DNA of 64,000 nucleotides from UBA1845 sp002338715 (GCA_035344155.1 DAORAL010000010.1:62001-126000); one strand, 5' to 3'; positions 8,104-17,614 are shown, counted from the first letter of the stretch. Numbers and translations are program-made. The notes: generated by a model not told the origin, from the sequence alone.

Positions 8104-8637
8104 CTAGTAGTCGCTGTAGTTCGCTGTCGATTCGTCAGTGGCGGTCGTGTTCGCACGAATCTCGCCGGTGTTCTGGTTGTAGACCCAGCCTTCACCCGAA
8201 CCTTCCGAGACCGCAGGCGGGCTCGCTGCACCAAAGAGCACGTCCTTGCTGCCCGCATTGGCTCCAACCGGAAGCGGCGGAATACCGTTGCGAAGGTACG
8301 GGCCATAGATGATGCCGGTTGCCGCATTGAACGCACCGGTCTTACCGTCGATGTCGCTGAACTTGGTCAGCTGATCGACCATGTCGGCCGCGGCTCCGGT
8401 GCCGGCTGTTCCATCGTTCTTGTTCTTACCGGGGAAGACGCCGTTGTGCTCAGCCGCGTACAGGTCAATCGCCGCACGCAAAGCTGCAACGTCCCCTCGG
8501 ACAGCGGAGTCGACAGCACCCTTGGCCCCCCGACTGATTCGTGGAACCGCAATTGCTGCTACAATTCCAATAATCACAATCACGATCACCAGCTCGACGA
8601 GGCTGAAGCCAGCTCTCTTCTGACAATTGATTCTCAT
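8104..8637 (-). CDS. Pseudopilin, major-pilin candidate
   Basis: A 177-residue prepilin. The short leader MRINCQKRAG ends in the canonical Gly, followed by FSLVELVIVIVIIGIVAAIAVPRI. The Glu at position +5 of the mature protein is present. The soluble part is Gly/Ala-rich and contains GIIYGPYLRNGIPPLPVG, the same IYGPY element seen in the second pseudopilin, so the two are paralogues. GAGGTG stands about five bases before the ATG. A 118-base gap upstream of the gene and a hairpin downstream suggest a separately adjusted transcript. It would be exported and assembled by the PilB/C/M/N/O genes upstream. Confidence 0.9.
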   Translation of the reverse strand: MRINCQKRAGFSLVELVIVIVIIGIVAAIAVPRISRGAKGAVDSAVRGDVAALRAAIDLYAAEHNGVFPGKNKNDGTAGTGAAADMVDQLTKFSDIDGKTGAFNAATGIIYGPYLRNGIPPLPVGANAGSKDVLFGAASPPAVSEGSGEGWVYNQNTGEIRANTTATDESTANYSDY

Positions 8638-8755
8638 CGGTTCACCTCAAAACTACGGGGTTTTGCACGCGACAATCGCGGCTGTGTATTCTAAGTATCG
8701 ACGCCATTCATCATGCCTTGAGTAATTCCAGGCAAAAAGCAGGTCCTATAAAACC

Positions 8756-9310
8756 CTACTCAACGGGACGTTCGCCTATGATCGGATCCACCAATTCCAG
8801 CACTTCGATGCCCGAAGGACACTCAAAGCGAACACTGCGCTGTGCAATCTCGACAACCGCGCAATCCGCGAGCCGCTGTCCCTTGCGGAAAATGACGCCA
8901 TCGACCACGGCGCTGCGCGTCCCTTGAAGCTCAATGATCGCCGAGAGCGTGTGTTCAACATTGAACGGAACAGGCGGTGGGCCCGCATTGTCCTCGCTTT
9001 TCCTGCCGTCATCGGATTCAGCCTCCGGTCCGGACAGTCGGCGAATCACTTCCTCCGACGGTGCAAAGATGTCGCGATGGACAAGACTCAAATCAGACGA
9101 TTCCGCAAACTGCGGAAACGGTTGAATCGACAGCGCCGCAATCCCCTGCTTCGGTGCATCCGACTTGGGGGTCTCGGTTTGGGACGCGTCCGCAGCGCTG
9201 GAGGCCATCGCTTCTGCAGGACCGCTGTCGCGCGTGACGACGTCGTAGACGACCACGCACAAGCCAACACCGAGCACCGACAGATAGATTCGTTTCCGCT
9301 TTGAAGACAT
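8756..9310 (-). CDS. PilP/GspC-like inner-membrane/periplasmic protein
   Basis: A 184-residue protein with an N-terminal transmembrane helix (KRIYLSVLGVGLCVVVYDVV), a low-complexity Ser/Ala/Glu linker and a C-terminal beta-domain. That domain, HTLSAIIELQGTRSAVVDGV then IFRKGQRLADCAVVEI, resembles the HR domain of GspC/PilP, which contacts the secretin. The assignment rests mainly on position (directly after pilO, 6 bases) and on topology. No secretin gene is present in the window, so the partner must be encoded elsewhere. Confidence 0.65.
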   Translation of the reverse strand: MSSKRKRIYLSVLGVGLCVVVYDVVTRDSGPAEAMASSAADASQTETPKSDAPKQGIAALSIQPFPQFAESSDLSLVHRDIFAPSEEVIRRLSGPEAESDDGRKSEDNAGPPPVPFNVEHTLSAIIELQGTRSAVVDGVIFRKGQRLADCAVVEIAQRSVRFECPSGIEVLELVDPIIGERPVE

Positions 9311-9316
9311 GGGTAT

Positions 9317-9910
9317 TTACGGTTTCGCGCCGGCCTCCGTGTTGGAACGGGCAGCAAAGAGGCTGACCACGAACTCGGCTTTGTGCGTCTCGTTGCCCGG
9401 TTCAAAGGTCGTTGGAGCGCCGATGATTTTCAGTTTGGTGAGGTCCGCCCAGAACGGTTCAGATTCAAAATCGCTCAGGAACGCAAGCATGGCACCGAAC
9501 GTCGAGCGACATTCGACCCGATAGTTCAACTGCGTGAGTCCGGGATATTGCTTCACATCACCGGGATCAACCGTGACGAGGTCGATCTGGTTCGATCGAA
9601 TCAAACGCGTGATTGCCTGGAGGTTGGCATTGACCGGTGCAGACTTGGGAAGCGCTCCGCGCTGACTCACTTCGCCTTCGACGCCCGCCAGTTCAATGTT
9701 CGAGCTGTTCAGATTCTGCTCAACCGCCCGCAGCGCCATCTTCAAGTCCTTCTTCTCTTTCAGGGCGCGTTCCAAGCGGGCGTGGGAGTCTGGCAGGTGG
9801 ACAAACGTAGTCCACAATCCGAACAACGCGATGGCCAGGACCAAGCCGCCACCGACCACGTCGTAGAACACGAATGGATTGCCCTTCAGCGAAGACTTCA
9901 CCAGGTACAC
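9317..9910 (-). CDS. pilO: PilO-like pilus assembly protein
   Basis: A 197-residue bitopic protein. One transmembrane helix (VVGGGLVLAIALFGLWTTFV) is followed by a coiled coil (RLERALKEKKDLKMALRAVEQNL) and a ferredoxin-like periplasmic domain with LNYRVECRSTFGAMLAFLSDFE, the typical PilO core. In other systems PilO pairs with PilN in the inner-membrane alignment complex. Its start overlaps the end of the pilN-like gene by 13 bases, indicating translational coupling. Confidence 0.75.
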   Translation of the reverse strand: MYLVKSSLKGNPFVFYDVVGGGLVLAIALFGLWTTFVHLPDSHARLERALKEKKDLKMALRAVEQNLNSSNIELAGVEGEVSQRGALPKSAPVNANLQAITRLIRSNQIDLVTVDPGDVKQYPGLTQLNYRVECRSTFGAMLAFLSDFESEPFWADLTKLKIIGAPTTFEPGNETHKAEFVVSLFAARSNTEAGAKP

Positions 9911-10503
9911 TCCAATACAAATCGGACCGCCACACCGTCAGCCAGCGGAACCTGTCCGCTCTTGACCATGTCCACGCGATTAAACAACACGCCGTCATTG
10001 AGGGCGGCCATGAATGCAAGCAATTGCTCATGCTCCAAAGCGAAACCCGTCAGTCGAAGACCGGCAGGACCTTCCAATTCAATGGTGTCGCTTTTTTCTT
10101 CCTCCTTTGTCGCGGCGCGTCGCACCGTTGCCTTGGGGGCGTGATCGTAGCTCTCAAGCGACGTCAGCCAGACCTCTTGGGGCATCTTGGCGGTCAACGT
10201 CGCCATGAGGTTTTTCCACGGGCGCTTCGATCGAATCGCGTCGGCGCGCGAGAGTCTCTGTCGAAGATCCGTCACCATCGACAAACTCTCCGAAAGCTTG
10301 TTCTTGGTGCCGGTCAGTTGACTACGGAGCGGTTTGAGTTCATTTTCGACCGTCGAAGCCTTCGCGGCTTTGAACACGTCAAACCCGACCGGGAACGCCG
10401 ACGCAAACGTAACCACGGTCACCGCGATCAACCATCCGCGCAAACGGGAAGCCCGCTTCTTGGCGCGAATGTATGATTGAGGCAGTACGTTGACGCCTAT
10501 CAC
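9898..10503 (-). CDS. pilN: PilN-like pilus assembly protein
   Basis: A 201-residue protein that begins MIGVNVLPQSYIRAKKRA, close to the INLLP start that binds the PilM groove. A transmembrane helix (RGWLIAVTVVTFASAFPVGF), a coiled coil and a periplasmic domain with PQEVWLTSLE and LRLTGFALEHEQLLAFMAAL follow. This order and these motifs are characteristic of PilN. It overlaps pilM by four bases (ATGA type) and pilO by 13. Confidence 0.82.
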   Translation of the reverse strand: MIGVNVLPQSYIRAKKRASRLRGWLIAVTVVTFASAFPVGFDVFKAAKASTVENELKPLRSQLTGTKNKLSESLSMVTDLRQRLSRADAIRSKRPWKNLMATLTAKMPQEVWLTSLESYDHAPKATVRRAATKEEEKSDTIELEGPAGLRLTGFALEHEQLLAFMAALNDGVLFNRVDMVKSGQVPLADGVAVRFVLECTW

Positions 10504-11624
10504 AGCGAATCTCCCGGATCGATCGCCAATCCGATGGCGGCTGCATACTCTGGCAGGGGCTCGCGAACATGTTCGCGAAGTTGCGAGAAATCAATCTGGC
10601 TGTGCGGCTCGACGCTTTCCATGCTCGGAACAATCACTTCGATACCCAGCTTGCTGGTCAGCAATTCCGCAAGGTTCTTCATGCTCGCCGCTCCACCGAC
10701 GAGCAGCAGTGGTCCGCAAGGCCGATCATTGAAACATCGAATCGCGTATTTGTATGACCGTTCCAACTCTCCAACGATCCCGCCCAACTCTTCTCGCAGG
10801 ACGTTGTAAATCATCTCCGCAACGGGACCGCCCGATGCGATCTCGGAATCGCTCTTGCGGCGCTGCTGCTTTGCGGCTCCGATCCCATGATCGCGTTTGT
10901 GGCGTTCCGCGGCTTTTCGGCTGATGGACAAAGCATCCGCCAACTGGTCGGTCCATTTCCGTCCACCCTTGTTGAAACTGCGCGCCAGAACCGGAACCTG
11001 AGCCACGCAGATAATCAACCGCGTCTGCCGCGCTCCGAGATCGAGCACGCCCCAGACATCTTTTTGCGACACGGGACCACGAAATATCGAACCGAATCGA
11101 GCCAGCGCACACGATGTCGCGTCCAGGCGCGTGCATCGAAACTTCGCCCGCTCGCAAATCGGCATCAACGTTTCAAACGCAGTCGGACAGGCAGCCACCC
11201 CAATCGCCGATGACGTCATCTGGCGACTTTCAGGAATGGGCCAATAGTCAATGGTCGCAGCCCCATCCTCGAAACTCATCAATCGTTCGATTTCCCAGCG
11301 GGCGGCTTGCCTGGTCTGCGCCGGGCTGGCGGATGCCGGCAATTCCATCGCGTGAAGTTCAATGTCAGGCGTCGAGAGCCCCATCACGCATTCGCGTTTG
11401 CGAAACCCCATCTGCATAAGCCAAGCGCCGATCAGTTTCGAGGCGGCTTGTGGATTCGTCCGGGTACTCAAGTCTTCAGGCAGTTGCATTCCGCCCATGC
11501 GGGTCACGGCGTACTTGTCACCGATGCGGCGCAATTGCGCGGCGCGCACGCTGCGGTCCCCCACGTCGATCCCGACGGGCGTTACGCTTCCTGCTCGTGT
11601 TGCCAGTGGTAGTGTCAAGCCCAC
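10500..11624 (-). CDS. pilM: PilM-like actin-fold ATPase
   Basis: A 374-residue cytoplasmic protein of the PilM/FtsA actin-like fold. VGIDVGDRSVRAAQLRRIG is the phosphate-1 motif, WGVLDLGARQTRLIICV the phosphate-2 motif and PLLLVGGAASMKNLAELL the adenosine motif. PilM links the cytoplasmic motor to PilN. Translation starts at GTG 11624, with AAGGAG eight bases upstream. It lies 13 bases after pilC. Confidence 0.88.
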   Translation of the reverse strand: MGLTLPLATRAGSVTPVGIDVGDRSVRAAQLRRIGDKYAVTRMGGMQLPEDLSTRTNPQAASKLIGAWLMQMGFRKRECVMGLSTPDIELHAMELPASASPAQTRQAARWEIERLMSFEDGAATIDYWPIPESRQMTSSAIGVAACPTAFETLMPICERAKFRCTRLDATSCALARFGSIFRGPVSQKDVWGVLDLGARQTRLIICVAQVPVLARSFNKGGRKWTDQLADALSISRKAAERHKRDHGIGAAKQQRRKSDSEIASGGPVAEMIYNVLREELGGIVGELERSYKYAIRCFNDRPCGPLLLVGGAASMKNLAELLTSKLGIEVIVPSMESVEPHSQIDFSQLREHVREPLPEYAAAIGLAIDPGDSL

Positions 11625-11637
11625 CCGTACGAACTCC

Positions 11638-12858
11638 TTAGATCGCGGACGTCATGTCGAACAACGGCATGAACAGTGAAATCGCCACCGCACCAACGAC
11701 AGCGCCCATGATGATCAGAATCAGCGGCTCAATCAGCTTCGTCGCGGTGCCCAACAACTCCGTGTTCTCTTCGTCGAGTATGTCCGCGACAAATGTGATC
11801 GATTCACCGAGACGCCCGCTTTGCTCACCGGTCTTGATCGCCTGCACCACCGACGGACTGATGAGTTTTGAATTCTCAAGCGCACCGCTGATGGATTCAC
11901 CGCGCGTGACCGAATCCTCCAGTGAATCATAGATGCCCTGAAACTGATCGTTGGCAGTCACGCCCCGAGCCAGGTCGAGCGATTCGAGCAAACCAACCCG
12001 CGCCTCCAGCAACATGCCCAGGATTCGAAACGTCTGGCCCTGAATCAATCGCGACATCAATCGACCCAGAACGGGTATTCGCGTTTGGGCGTTCGCCAGG
12101 ATCTGACGGCCCGCCTTCGTCCTGATCAGAAACACAATGCCCCCAATGACCGAAGCCACCATCAGCACAATCAGGATCCAGTGCGATCGCAGTGTGTTGG
12201 CTGTGCTCATCATGAATTTCGTGGACCAAGGCAGTTCAACACCCAGCGTGCCGAACATGCCCGCAAAACGGGGAACCACGAAGAACATCATCACAGCCAG
12301 AATCTTGACCGAAAGACACAGCAACAGGATCGGATAGATCAACGAGCCAATGATCTTGTTGCGCGTCGCCCGCTGCTTTCCGATGATGTTCGCCAAGCGA
12401 CTGAACATCTGCGGTAGCGTCGCGCTCGATTCACCTGCAGCCACAACCGCGCAATACGACGAACTGAAGGCATTCGGATGCTTGCGAAGGGCGTCCGTCA
12501 GCATCATGCCCTGTTCAAGGTCGTCGCGAACCACCGAGAGCATCGCCTTGGCTGTGGGACTCTTCATTTGTGCCGACACGGCATTGATCGCGGGCACCAG
12601 CGCGCTGCCCGATGTCAGCAGCATGGACATCTGTCGCGTGAACATCATCAACTGCTTGAGCGGAAGGGAGGCCTTGTCGTCGACCCGCTTCTTCCCGGCT
12701 TTTGATCCCTGCGAAACTTCCACCGTCGCCGGCGCGACATGCGTCACGAAGAAACCCTGGCGACGCAGCGCTTCGACACCTTCCTTCACGGACGGCGCCT
12801 GCACCGTGTCGCGAACGTGCTGTCCCTTTTCATTGATGGCGTCGAAAACCAGATTCAT
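11638..12858 (-). CDS. pilC: Type II secretion/type IV pilus platform protein
   Basis: A 406-residue GspF/PilC inner-membrane platform protein with two T2SSF domains. The first runs about residues 75-195 (MMFTRQMSMLLTSGSALVPAI) and ends in a membrane helix. The second runs about 280-400 (RILGMLLEARVGLLESLDLA) and ends in the final helix LILIIMGAVVGAVAISLFMP. The N-terminal VFDAINEKGQHVRDTVQA is the usual start. It overlaps the ATPase gene by four bases (ATGA), so motor and platform are co-translated. Confidence 0.93.
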   Translation of the reverse strand: MNLVFDAINEKGQHVRDTVQAPSVKEGVEALRRQGFFVTHVAPATVEVSQGSKAGKKRVDDKASLPLKQLMMFTRQMSMLLTSGSALVPAINAVSAQMKSPTAKAMLSVVRDDLEQGMMLTDALRKHPNAFSSSYCAVVAAGESSATLPQMFSRLANIIGKQRATRNKIIGSLIYPILLLCLSVKILAVMMFFVVPRFAGMFGTLGVELPWSTKFMMSTANTLRSHWILIVLMVASVIGGIVFLIRTKAGRQILANAQTRIPVLGRLMSRLIQGQTFRILGMLLEARVGLLESLDLARGVTANDQFQGIYDSLEDSVTRGESISGALENSKLISPSVVQAIKTGEQSGRLGESITFVADILDEENTELLGTATKLIEPLILIIMGAVVGAVAISLFMPLFDMTSAI

Positions 12859-14606
12859 ACGATCACCTCATCGGGCAACATGCCTGACGGATCGCAGACC
12901 ACTGCCCCTTCCGAACGCGTCACGCGCAGGACTTCTTCAAGGGTCGATTCGCCACGATCGACGACATCAAGCGCCTTCTCGCGAAGCGTGCGCCAGCCCG
13001 TCTCTGCCAGGTACAATCGAATGTCTGACTCCGACGCGCGGCGATTGATCAACCGCTTCAATTCCGCGTCGATCACCATGACTTCGTAAATGCCTGCTCG
13101 GCCTTTGAATCCGGTGTTGTGGCACTCGCGACAGCCTTCACCACGCTGGAAGAGTTCGTTGGTGCGATGCCCCCAGCCGACACTTGCAAGCAGTTCCGGC
13201 GCGGGATAGTAAGAAGCCGCACACGATCTGCAGATGCGACGGGCCAATCGCTGCGCGACGAATCCAAGCAACGCGGAACCGATCAGATAGGATTCGATGC
13301 CCATGTCCGCGAGGCGCATGATTCCGCCAGGACAATCGTTGGTGTGCAGCGTGCTCAACACCATGTGACCGGTCAGTGCGGCTTGCACCGCGACGCGCGC
13401 GGTGTCCTCGTCGCGAATCTCACCCACCATGATGACATCGGGGTCCTGTCGCAACACCGACCGCAGCGCCCGCGAGAACGACAGGCCCACTTCCGAATTC
13501 ACTTGAATCTGGTTGATTTGCTGAAGCTGATACTCCACCGGATCTTCGACGGTCACGATGTTGACGGCTTCATCGCGCAATAGATCGAGCGCCGAGTAAA
13601 GCGTCGTCGTCTTACCACTACCCGTCGGACCGGTGACCAGCATCATCCCGTAGGGACTGCGAATCATGGTCTCGATGGCCATCAGGTCTTCATCAGCCAC
13701 CCCGAGCTTGCTCAACTCGAGACTCAGGTTGCTCTTGTCGAGCACGCGCATCACGATCTTTTCGCCCAAGACCGTCGGCATGCTTGAGACGCGCAAGTCG
13801 ATCTCCCGCCCGTCCGCCACCAGGTGAACGCGACCTTCCTGCGGCAGACGTTTTTCGGCGATGTCCATTCGCCCGACGACCTTGATGCGCGAGACGATTG
13901 CCGCATGCATTCCCTTCGGAGGGTTCAACATCTCGCGCAGTTGGCCGTCGATTCGATATCGGATATGCGTCGAACCACGATCGGGTTCGATGTGAATGTC
14001 GCTCGCACCGTCGCGGACGGCTGTCAAAATGGCAAGGTTAACCAGGTTGATGACCGGACTGCCATCGACCATCTTGTCGAGGTCGGTGACGGGACCTTCG
14101 TCGATGGCCTCGCTTTCGGAGATGGTGACGTCCGACTCTTCGATCGACGCCAGAAATGCATCGACCGTCACTTCCGACGCGAGGTACTTGCGCTGATACT
14201 CGATGAGGTTGTCTTCATCGACGAGCACGGGACGAATCGCATGCCCGGTGCTGTTGCTAAGTCGATCGAGCGTCGGCACAGACTGAGGATCGACCATCGC
14301 CACGGTCAGTTCGCCATGAACCAGAAAGAGCGGAAGCACTTTGAGGTGCTCGGCCTCCTCCTTCGGAATCATTCGAGCCACCTTTGGATCGATCAGGCCG
14401 TGGCGAAGGACGCAGCCTTTGACGCCCATCCGGTCGGCCAGCGAATGAACCAGCGCCTGCGCAGACAATGACCCCAGGTCGACGAGCGCTTCACCAACGC
14501 GCTGTCCACTGGATGCCTGCTTCGCCAGCGCCTCTTCCAGTTGCTCCTGGGTGATGAGGCCTTTGGCGACGAGGTGCTCGCCCAATCTGACTTCCGGTCC
14601 GATCAT
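12855..14606 (-). CDS. pilB: GspE/PilB assembly ATPase
   Basis: A 583-residue hexameric motor ATPase. Residues 1-150 form the MshEN/GspE N-terminal domain (LGEHLVAKGLITQEQLEEAL). The catalytic core has Walker A GPTGSGKTTTL, an Asp box near VEDPVEYQLQQINQIQVN, Walker B VIMVGEIRDEDTA and a His box LSTLHTND. A tetracysteine zinc motif (CRSC and CRECHNTG) is intact, which marks an assembly and not a retraction ATPase. No pilT is present in the window. Spacing to the STAS gene upstream is three bases. Confidence 0.95.
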   Translation of the reverse strand: MIGPEVRLGEHLVAKGLITQEQLEEALAKQASSGQRVGEALVDLGSLSAQALVHSLADRMGVKGCVLRHGLIDPKVARMIPKEEAEHLKVLPLFLVHGELTVAMVDPQSVPTLDRLSNSTGHAIRPVLVDEDNLIEYQRKYLASEVTVDAFLASIEESDVTISESEAIDEGPVTDLDKMVDGSPVINLVNLAILTAVRDGASDIHIEPDRGSTHIRYRIDGQLREMLNPPKGMHAAIVSRIKVVGRMDIAEKRLPQEGRVHLVADGREIDLRVSSMPTVLGEKIVMRVLDKSNLSLELSKLGVADEDLMAIETMIRSPYGMMLVTGPTGSGKTTTLYSALDLLRDEAVNIVTVEDPVEYQLQQINQIQVNSEVGLSFSRALRSVLRQDPDVIMVGEIRDEDTARVAVQAALTGHMVLSTLHTNDCPGGIMRLADMGIESYLIGSALLGFVAQRLARRICRSCAASYYPAPELLASVGWGHRTNELFQRGEGCRECHNTGFKGRAGIYEVMVIDAELKRLINRRASESDIRLYLAETGWRTLREKALDVVDRGESTLEEVLRVTRSEGAVVCDPSGMLPDEVIV

Positions 14607-14609
14607 CGG

Positions 14610-14945
14610 CTACAAGAAACTCCGCACTGCATCCTGCAACGAGTCAAAGTAATCAACCTTCCGGGACTGACCGGTCAGTTCCAATGCTTCGCGACACGTT
14701 GCCGAAGTACCCGCAAGCCTGAGCCGACTGCCCCGACTCATCAGGCTGTCGGAGGTCTCCACGAGTCCTTCAATTCCACGACTGTCAATATATGGCACTT
14801 TTTCCATGTTCAAGACGAAACGCGGATTCGCGGTGCTTAGCTTCTCCGCCATCAAGGCGATGAGCTCCTCGGCATCCTCGTCGACGATGGGCCCAGCCGG
14901 CGCCATCACATCAACCGTCCCCACACGTTTCTGCTCAATGCTCAT
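14610..14945 (-). CDS. STAS-domain protein, anti-sigma-antagonist-like
   Basis: A 111-residue single STAS domain. FVLNMEKVPYIDSRGIEGLVE holds the phosphorylatable Ser in the DSRG loop, as in SpoIIAA/RsbV proteins. Such proteins are switched by a partner Ser kinase (RsbW type) and a PP2C phosphatase, neither of which is adjacent. Placed between the degenerate GGDEF gene (four-base overlap) and pilB (three bases), it probably tunes pilus assembly by protein-protein contact. A role in sigma-factor control is also possible. Confidence 0.88.
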   Translation of the reverse strand: MSIEQKRVGTVDVMAPAGPIVDEDAEELIALMAEKLSTANPRFVLNMEKVPYIDSRGIEGLVETSDSLMSRGSRLRLAGTSATCREALELTGQSRKVDYFDSLQDAVRSFL

Positions 14946-16288
14946 ACCGCGGCGACTCCGTTCGCTTCGTCAGTGCATGCCAACATGGCCAGTCCGAGTT
15001 TGCGCGCTTCTGTTGAAATGGACGCGGCCCGCGAGAGCAATGCGTCGAGCGACGGTCGCTGTGTGCCGCTGCTGGCCAACCCGCACCGCACGCCGATTTG
15101 ATTACCGGGATCTCCGAGCGATTTGATCGTGTCCACGATGTGGCTTTGGATCTTCCTGACGATCAAACTGGCCAACTCTGCATCGACGCTGACCAACATG
15201 ACCACGAAGGTCGATCCATCGAAGAAACCAGCGCAGTCATTTTCGCGAACGCGCTCGCGGATGATTTCACTGATGCGGCGAATGGCGTCCTTGGCGATGT
15301 CCCAGCGGCCATTGTCCGTCAGACGGCGCAAGCCTTCGACGTTGAAATTCACCACCGATACCGGTTCGTTTTTGGCAAAAGAAGCCGCCATCGCGTGACC
15401 GGCTTTTGTCAGGAAAGCCTCGGGCGTCAGCACACCCGCCACCGAATCCGTTTCGTCCGCCAACCGGCTTCGACATGCTTCCGTCAGCGAACCCCAGCAC
15501 AGGGAAACCATCGCCTCCATCAAACGAAGACGGTGCCTTGCGGCGATTTCGGTATTGGCCAACTCGCCCACCTGAATCACACCGATCAGATTGTCTTGCA
15601 CGTGCACCGAAAAGCACCAGGCGCACGCCCCCTGGATCAAGCCAGCCAATTCATGAATGGAGTCGTTGGACTTGTCGTCGCGATAAAAACTCTTTCCGCT
15701 CGTCACCACGTACCCGCGAATGCCAGCCCGCAGCGGTGGGAAGTCGTTTTCCTTCGGCGCCGTCTCGTGCAACGGAAGCAGCGTATGGTCGTCGGGCGAC
15801 AGCAGTCGGTACGCCTTGATCTGCGAAGCGCCGCAACACGCCAACAACGTCGCACGCACGAATTCACCAAAGTCGGGCCAGGGGTCGGCCAGATCCCGGT
15901 GCTGCGTCAGCCATCGATCGAATTGCCGCGGGACCGCGACGATGGACTCGATGGGCCCAACCTCTTCGGCGCGGGTTGCAGAATCCGACTTTGGGTCTGC
16001 AACCGAACCTCGTTCCGTTTGACTCGACGCCGCGATCGCCGTTCGGTGCATCTCTGGACGCACGAATCGCGGCATTGAGAACACAACAAGCGCCAAAGCG
16101 CCAGCCGCCAGCGACACAGCAATCGCCGACGCCTGCGTTTCCAAACCGCCCATGACCACGGCTGAGAAAACCCAAAACCCGACAGACGCCAAACCCAATG
16201 CCCAAGCACTCGGGCGACGCAGGTATCGCGCCCCAAGACCGGAGAGCATCGCGAGTGGAATCCAGTACATCGACAGCTGGAGACCCAT
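14942..16288 (-). CDS. Membrane-anchored GAF protein with degenerate GGDEF domain
   Basis: A 448-residue protein with two to three N-terminal membrane helices (to about residue 75), a linker, a GAF-like domain (about 130-265, LRAGIRGYVVTSGKSFYRDD) and a C-terminal GGDEF-fold domain (about 285-440). The catalytic GG[DE]EF loop is replaced by FFDGSTFVVML, so cyclase activity is not expected. It may still bind GTP or c-di-GMP or act as a scaffold. Its ATG overlaps the HD-GYP stop codon by one base, and it overlaps the STAS gene by four. Confidence 0.78.
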   Translation of the reverse strand: MGLQLSMYWIPLAMLSGLGARYLRRPSAWALGLASVGFWVFSAVVMGGLETQASAIAVSLAAGALALVVFSMPRFVRPEMHRTAIAASSQTERGSVADPKSDSATRAEEVGPIESIVAVPRQFDRWLTQHRDLADPWPDFGEFVRATLLACCGASQIKAYRLLSPDDHTLLPLHETAPKENDFPPLRAGIRGYVVTSGKSFYRDDKSNDSIHELAGLIQGACAWCFSVHVQDNLIGVIQVGELANTEIAARHRLRLMEAMVSLCWGSLTEACRSRLADETDSVAGVLTPEAFLTKAGHAMAASFAKNEPVSVVNFNVEGLRRLTDNGRWDIAKDAIRRISEIIRERVRENDCAGFFDGSTFVVMLVSVDAELASLIVRKIQSHIVDTIKSLGDPGNQIGVRCGLASSGTQRPSLDALLSRAASISTEARKLGLAMLACTDEANGVAAV

Positions 16289-17568
16289 TACTCAGCCTCC
16301 TTTGTTGCGGGTGAATACGCCAAACCCTTCAAGCCCGATAAATGCCCGCTCTCAACTTTTCCGTTGGCATCTACTTTCAGTCGTCCCGACGCCAGCTCGT
16401 GCCGGATGAGCTCTTCGAACACGGGTACAAGCTTCGGGTCCCCGACCTTGCCCGCGTCTTCTCGCAAGATGGCCAGCGCTTTTTCGAATCCGAATGCTTC
16501 TCGATACGAGCGCGTCGTGGTCAGCGCGTCAAACACGTCGGCGACAAGAATGATGCGCGCGTCCAGCGGGATCCCTTCACCAGCCAAACCATCCGGATAT
16601 CCGCGACCGTCGAATCGTTCGTGATGGTGTCGCACACCACCCAACGCGCCGGCCATCTGCGGAATGGCTTTGACCACGTCGTAGCTTCGAACCGGGTGCT
16701 CCTTGATGTGTTCGAATTCCTCGTCCGTCAGCTTGCCCGGTTTCTTGAGCACATCGTCGCGAATTCCAATCTTGCCGACGTCGTGAAGCAGTGCCGCCCA
16801 TTCGAGCATTTGCAGGCGATTTCCAGTCAATCCAATCGCTTGTCCAAGCAGTTTGGCGAAGTGCCCCACCCGGTTGGAATGCCCGGACGTGTATTCGTCT
16901 TTTTGGTCAACCGCGCTGACCAACGCCTTGACGGTGTCGATCGACAGTTCTCTTAAACGATCAGCCAACTCGTAATTTCGCAACAAGTCGCCGCACACCG
17001 ACACGAGGGCATCGATCAAGCTCATGTCGCTTGCGTCAAAGCGTCGGTTTTTTCCGTCGTTCGCGAAGACGATCGCACAGACAAACTCGTCTCCGACGAA
17101 CACCGGGGAGACCATGATTTCCAGCACGTCGGAAATCGGATGTTCAAAGACCTTCACCACCGCCCGCTGTTGATAGATGCACGCGCGAACCTCGCCAGCC
17201 ATCTCTTCCGCGTTGTGTGGAGGACCGTCGGTCCACAGGAGCATGTCATTTTTGTCCAGGCTCAGCGAATACAGTCGCATGTCCTGATAGGTGATGCGAA
17301 GCGAATCGACGAAGAGTCGGACCACGTCTTCACGCGTGTCCGCTGTCGACAGTCGGCGGGTGACCTCAAAGACAATCCCGAGCTGCTCGTATGCGCGAAT
17401 CAGATCGTCAGCCAGACCGGTGTGCTCGCTGAACACCAGGTCAATCTGGCTTTGGACCGATTCAATAACGCGATCGACCACCTCGTTGGTCGACGGAAGG
17501 CAGCAAGCAACGGCCTTCCGTAGGCTCGCCAGCTCTTCGTTGATTTGAATGTGTCTCATCTGTGGCAT
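16288..17568 (-). CDS. GAF plus HD-GYP cyclic-di-GMP phosphodiesterase
   Basis: A 426-residue cytoplasmic protein with an N-terminal GAF-like sensor (about 55-195) and an HD-GYP domain (about 205-390). The metal-binding residues are intact: HSNRVGHFA, LLHDVGKIGI, HHHERFDGRGYPDGLAGEGI and ILVADVFDAL. HD-GYP proteins hydrolyse c-di-GMP and often contact GGDEF partners. Here the partner gene is the degenerate GGDEF protein translated immediately after it. Its position before the PilB/C genes suggests c-di-GMP-linked control of the pilus-like machine. Confidence 0.93.
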   Translation of the reverse strand: MPQMRHIQINEELASLRKAVACCLPSTNEVVDRVIESVQSQIDLVFSEHTGLADDLIRAYEQLGIVFEVTRRLSTADTREDVVRLFVDSLRITYQDMRLYSLSLDKNDMLLWTDGPPHNAEEMAGEVRACIYQQRAVVKVFEHPISDVLEIMVSPVFVGDEFVCAIVFANDGKNRRFDASDMSLIDALVSVCGDLLRNYELADRLRELSIDTVKALVSAVDQKDEYTSGHSNRVGHFAKLLGQAIGLTGNRLQMLEWAALLHDVGKIGIRDDVLKKPGKLTDEEFEHIKEHPVRSYDVVKAIPQMAGALGGVRHHHERFDGRGYPDGLAGEGIPLDARIILVADVFDALTTTRSYREAFGFEKALAILREDAGKVGDPKLVPVFEELIRHELASGRLKVDANGKVESGHLSGLKGLAYSPATKEAE

Positions 17569-17614
17569 AAAGGATCACCAGATTCGGGTTTCCAAAGCTT
17601 CGCCCAATCCCCTG

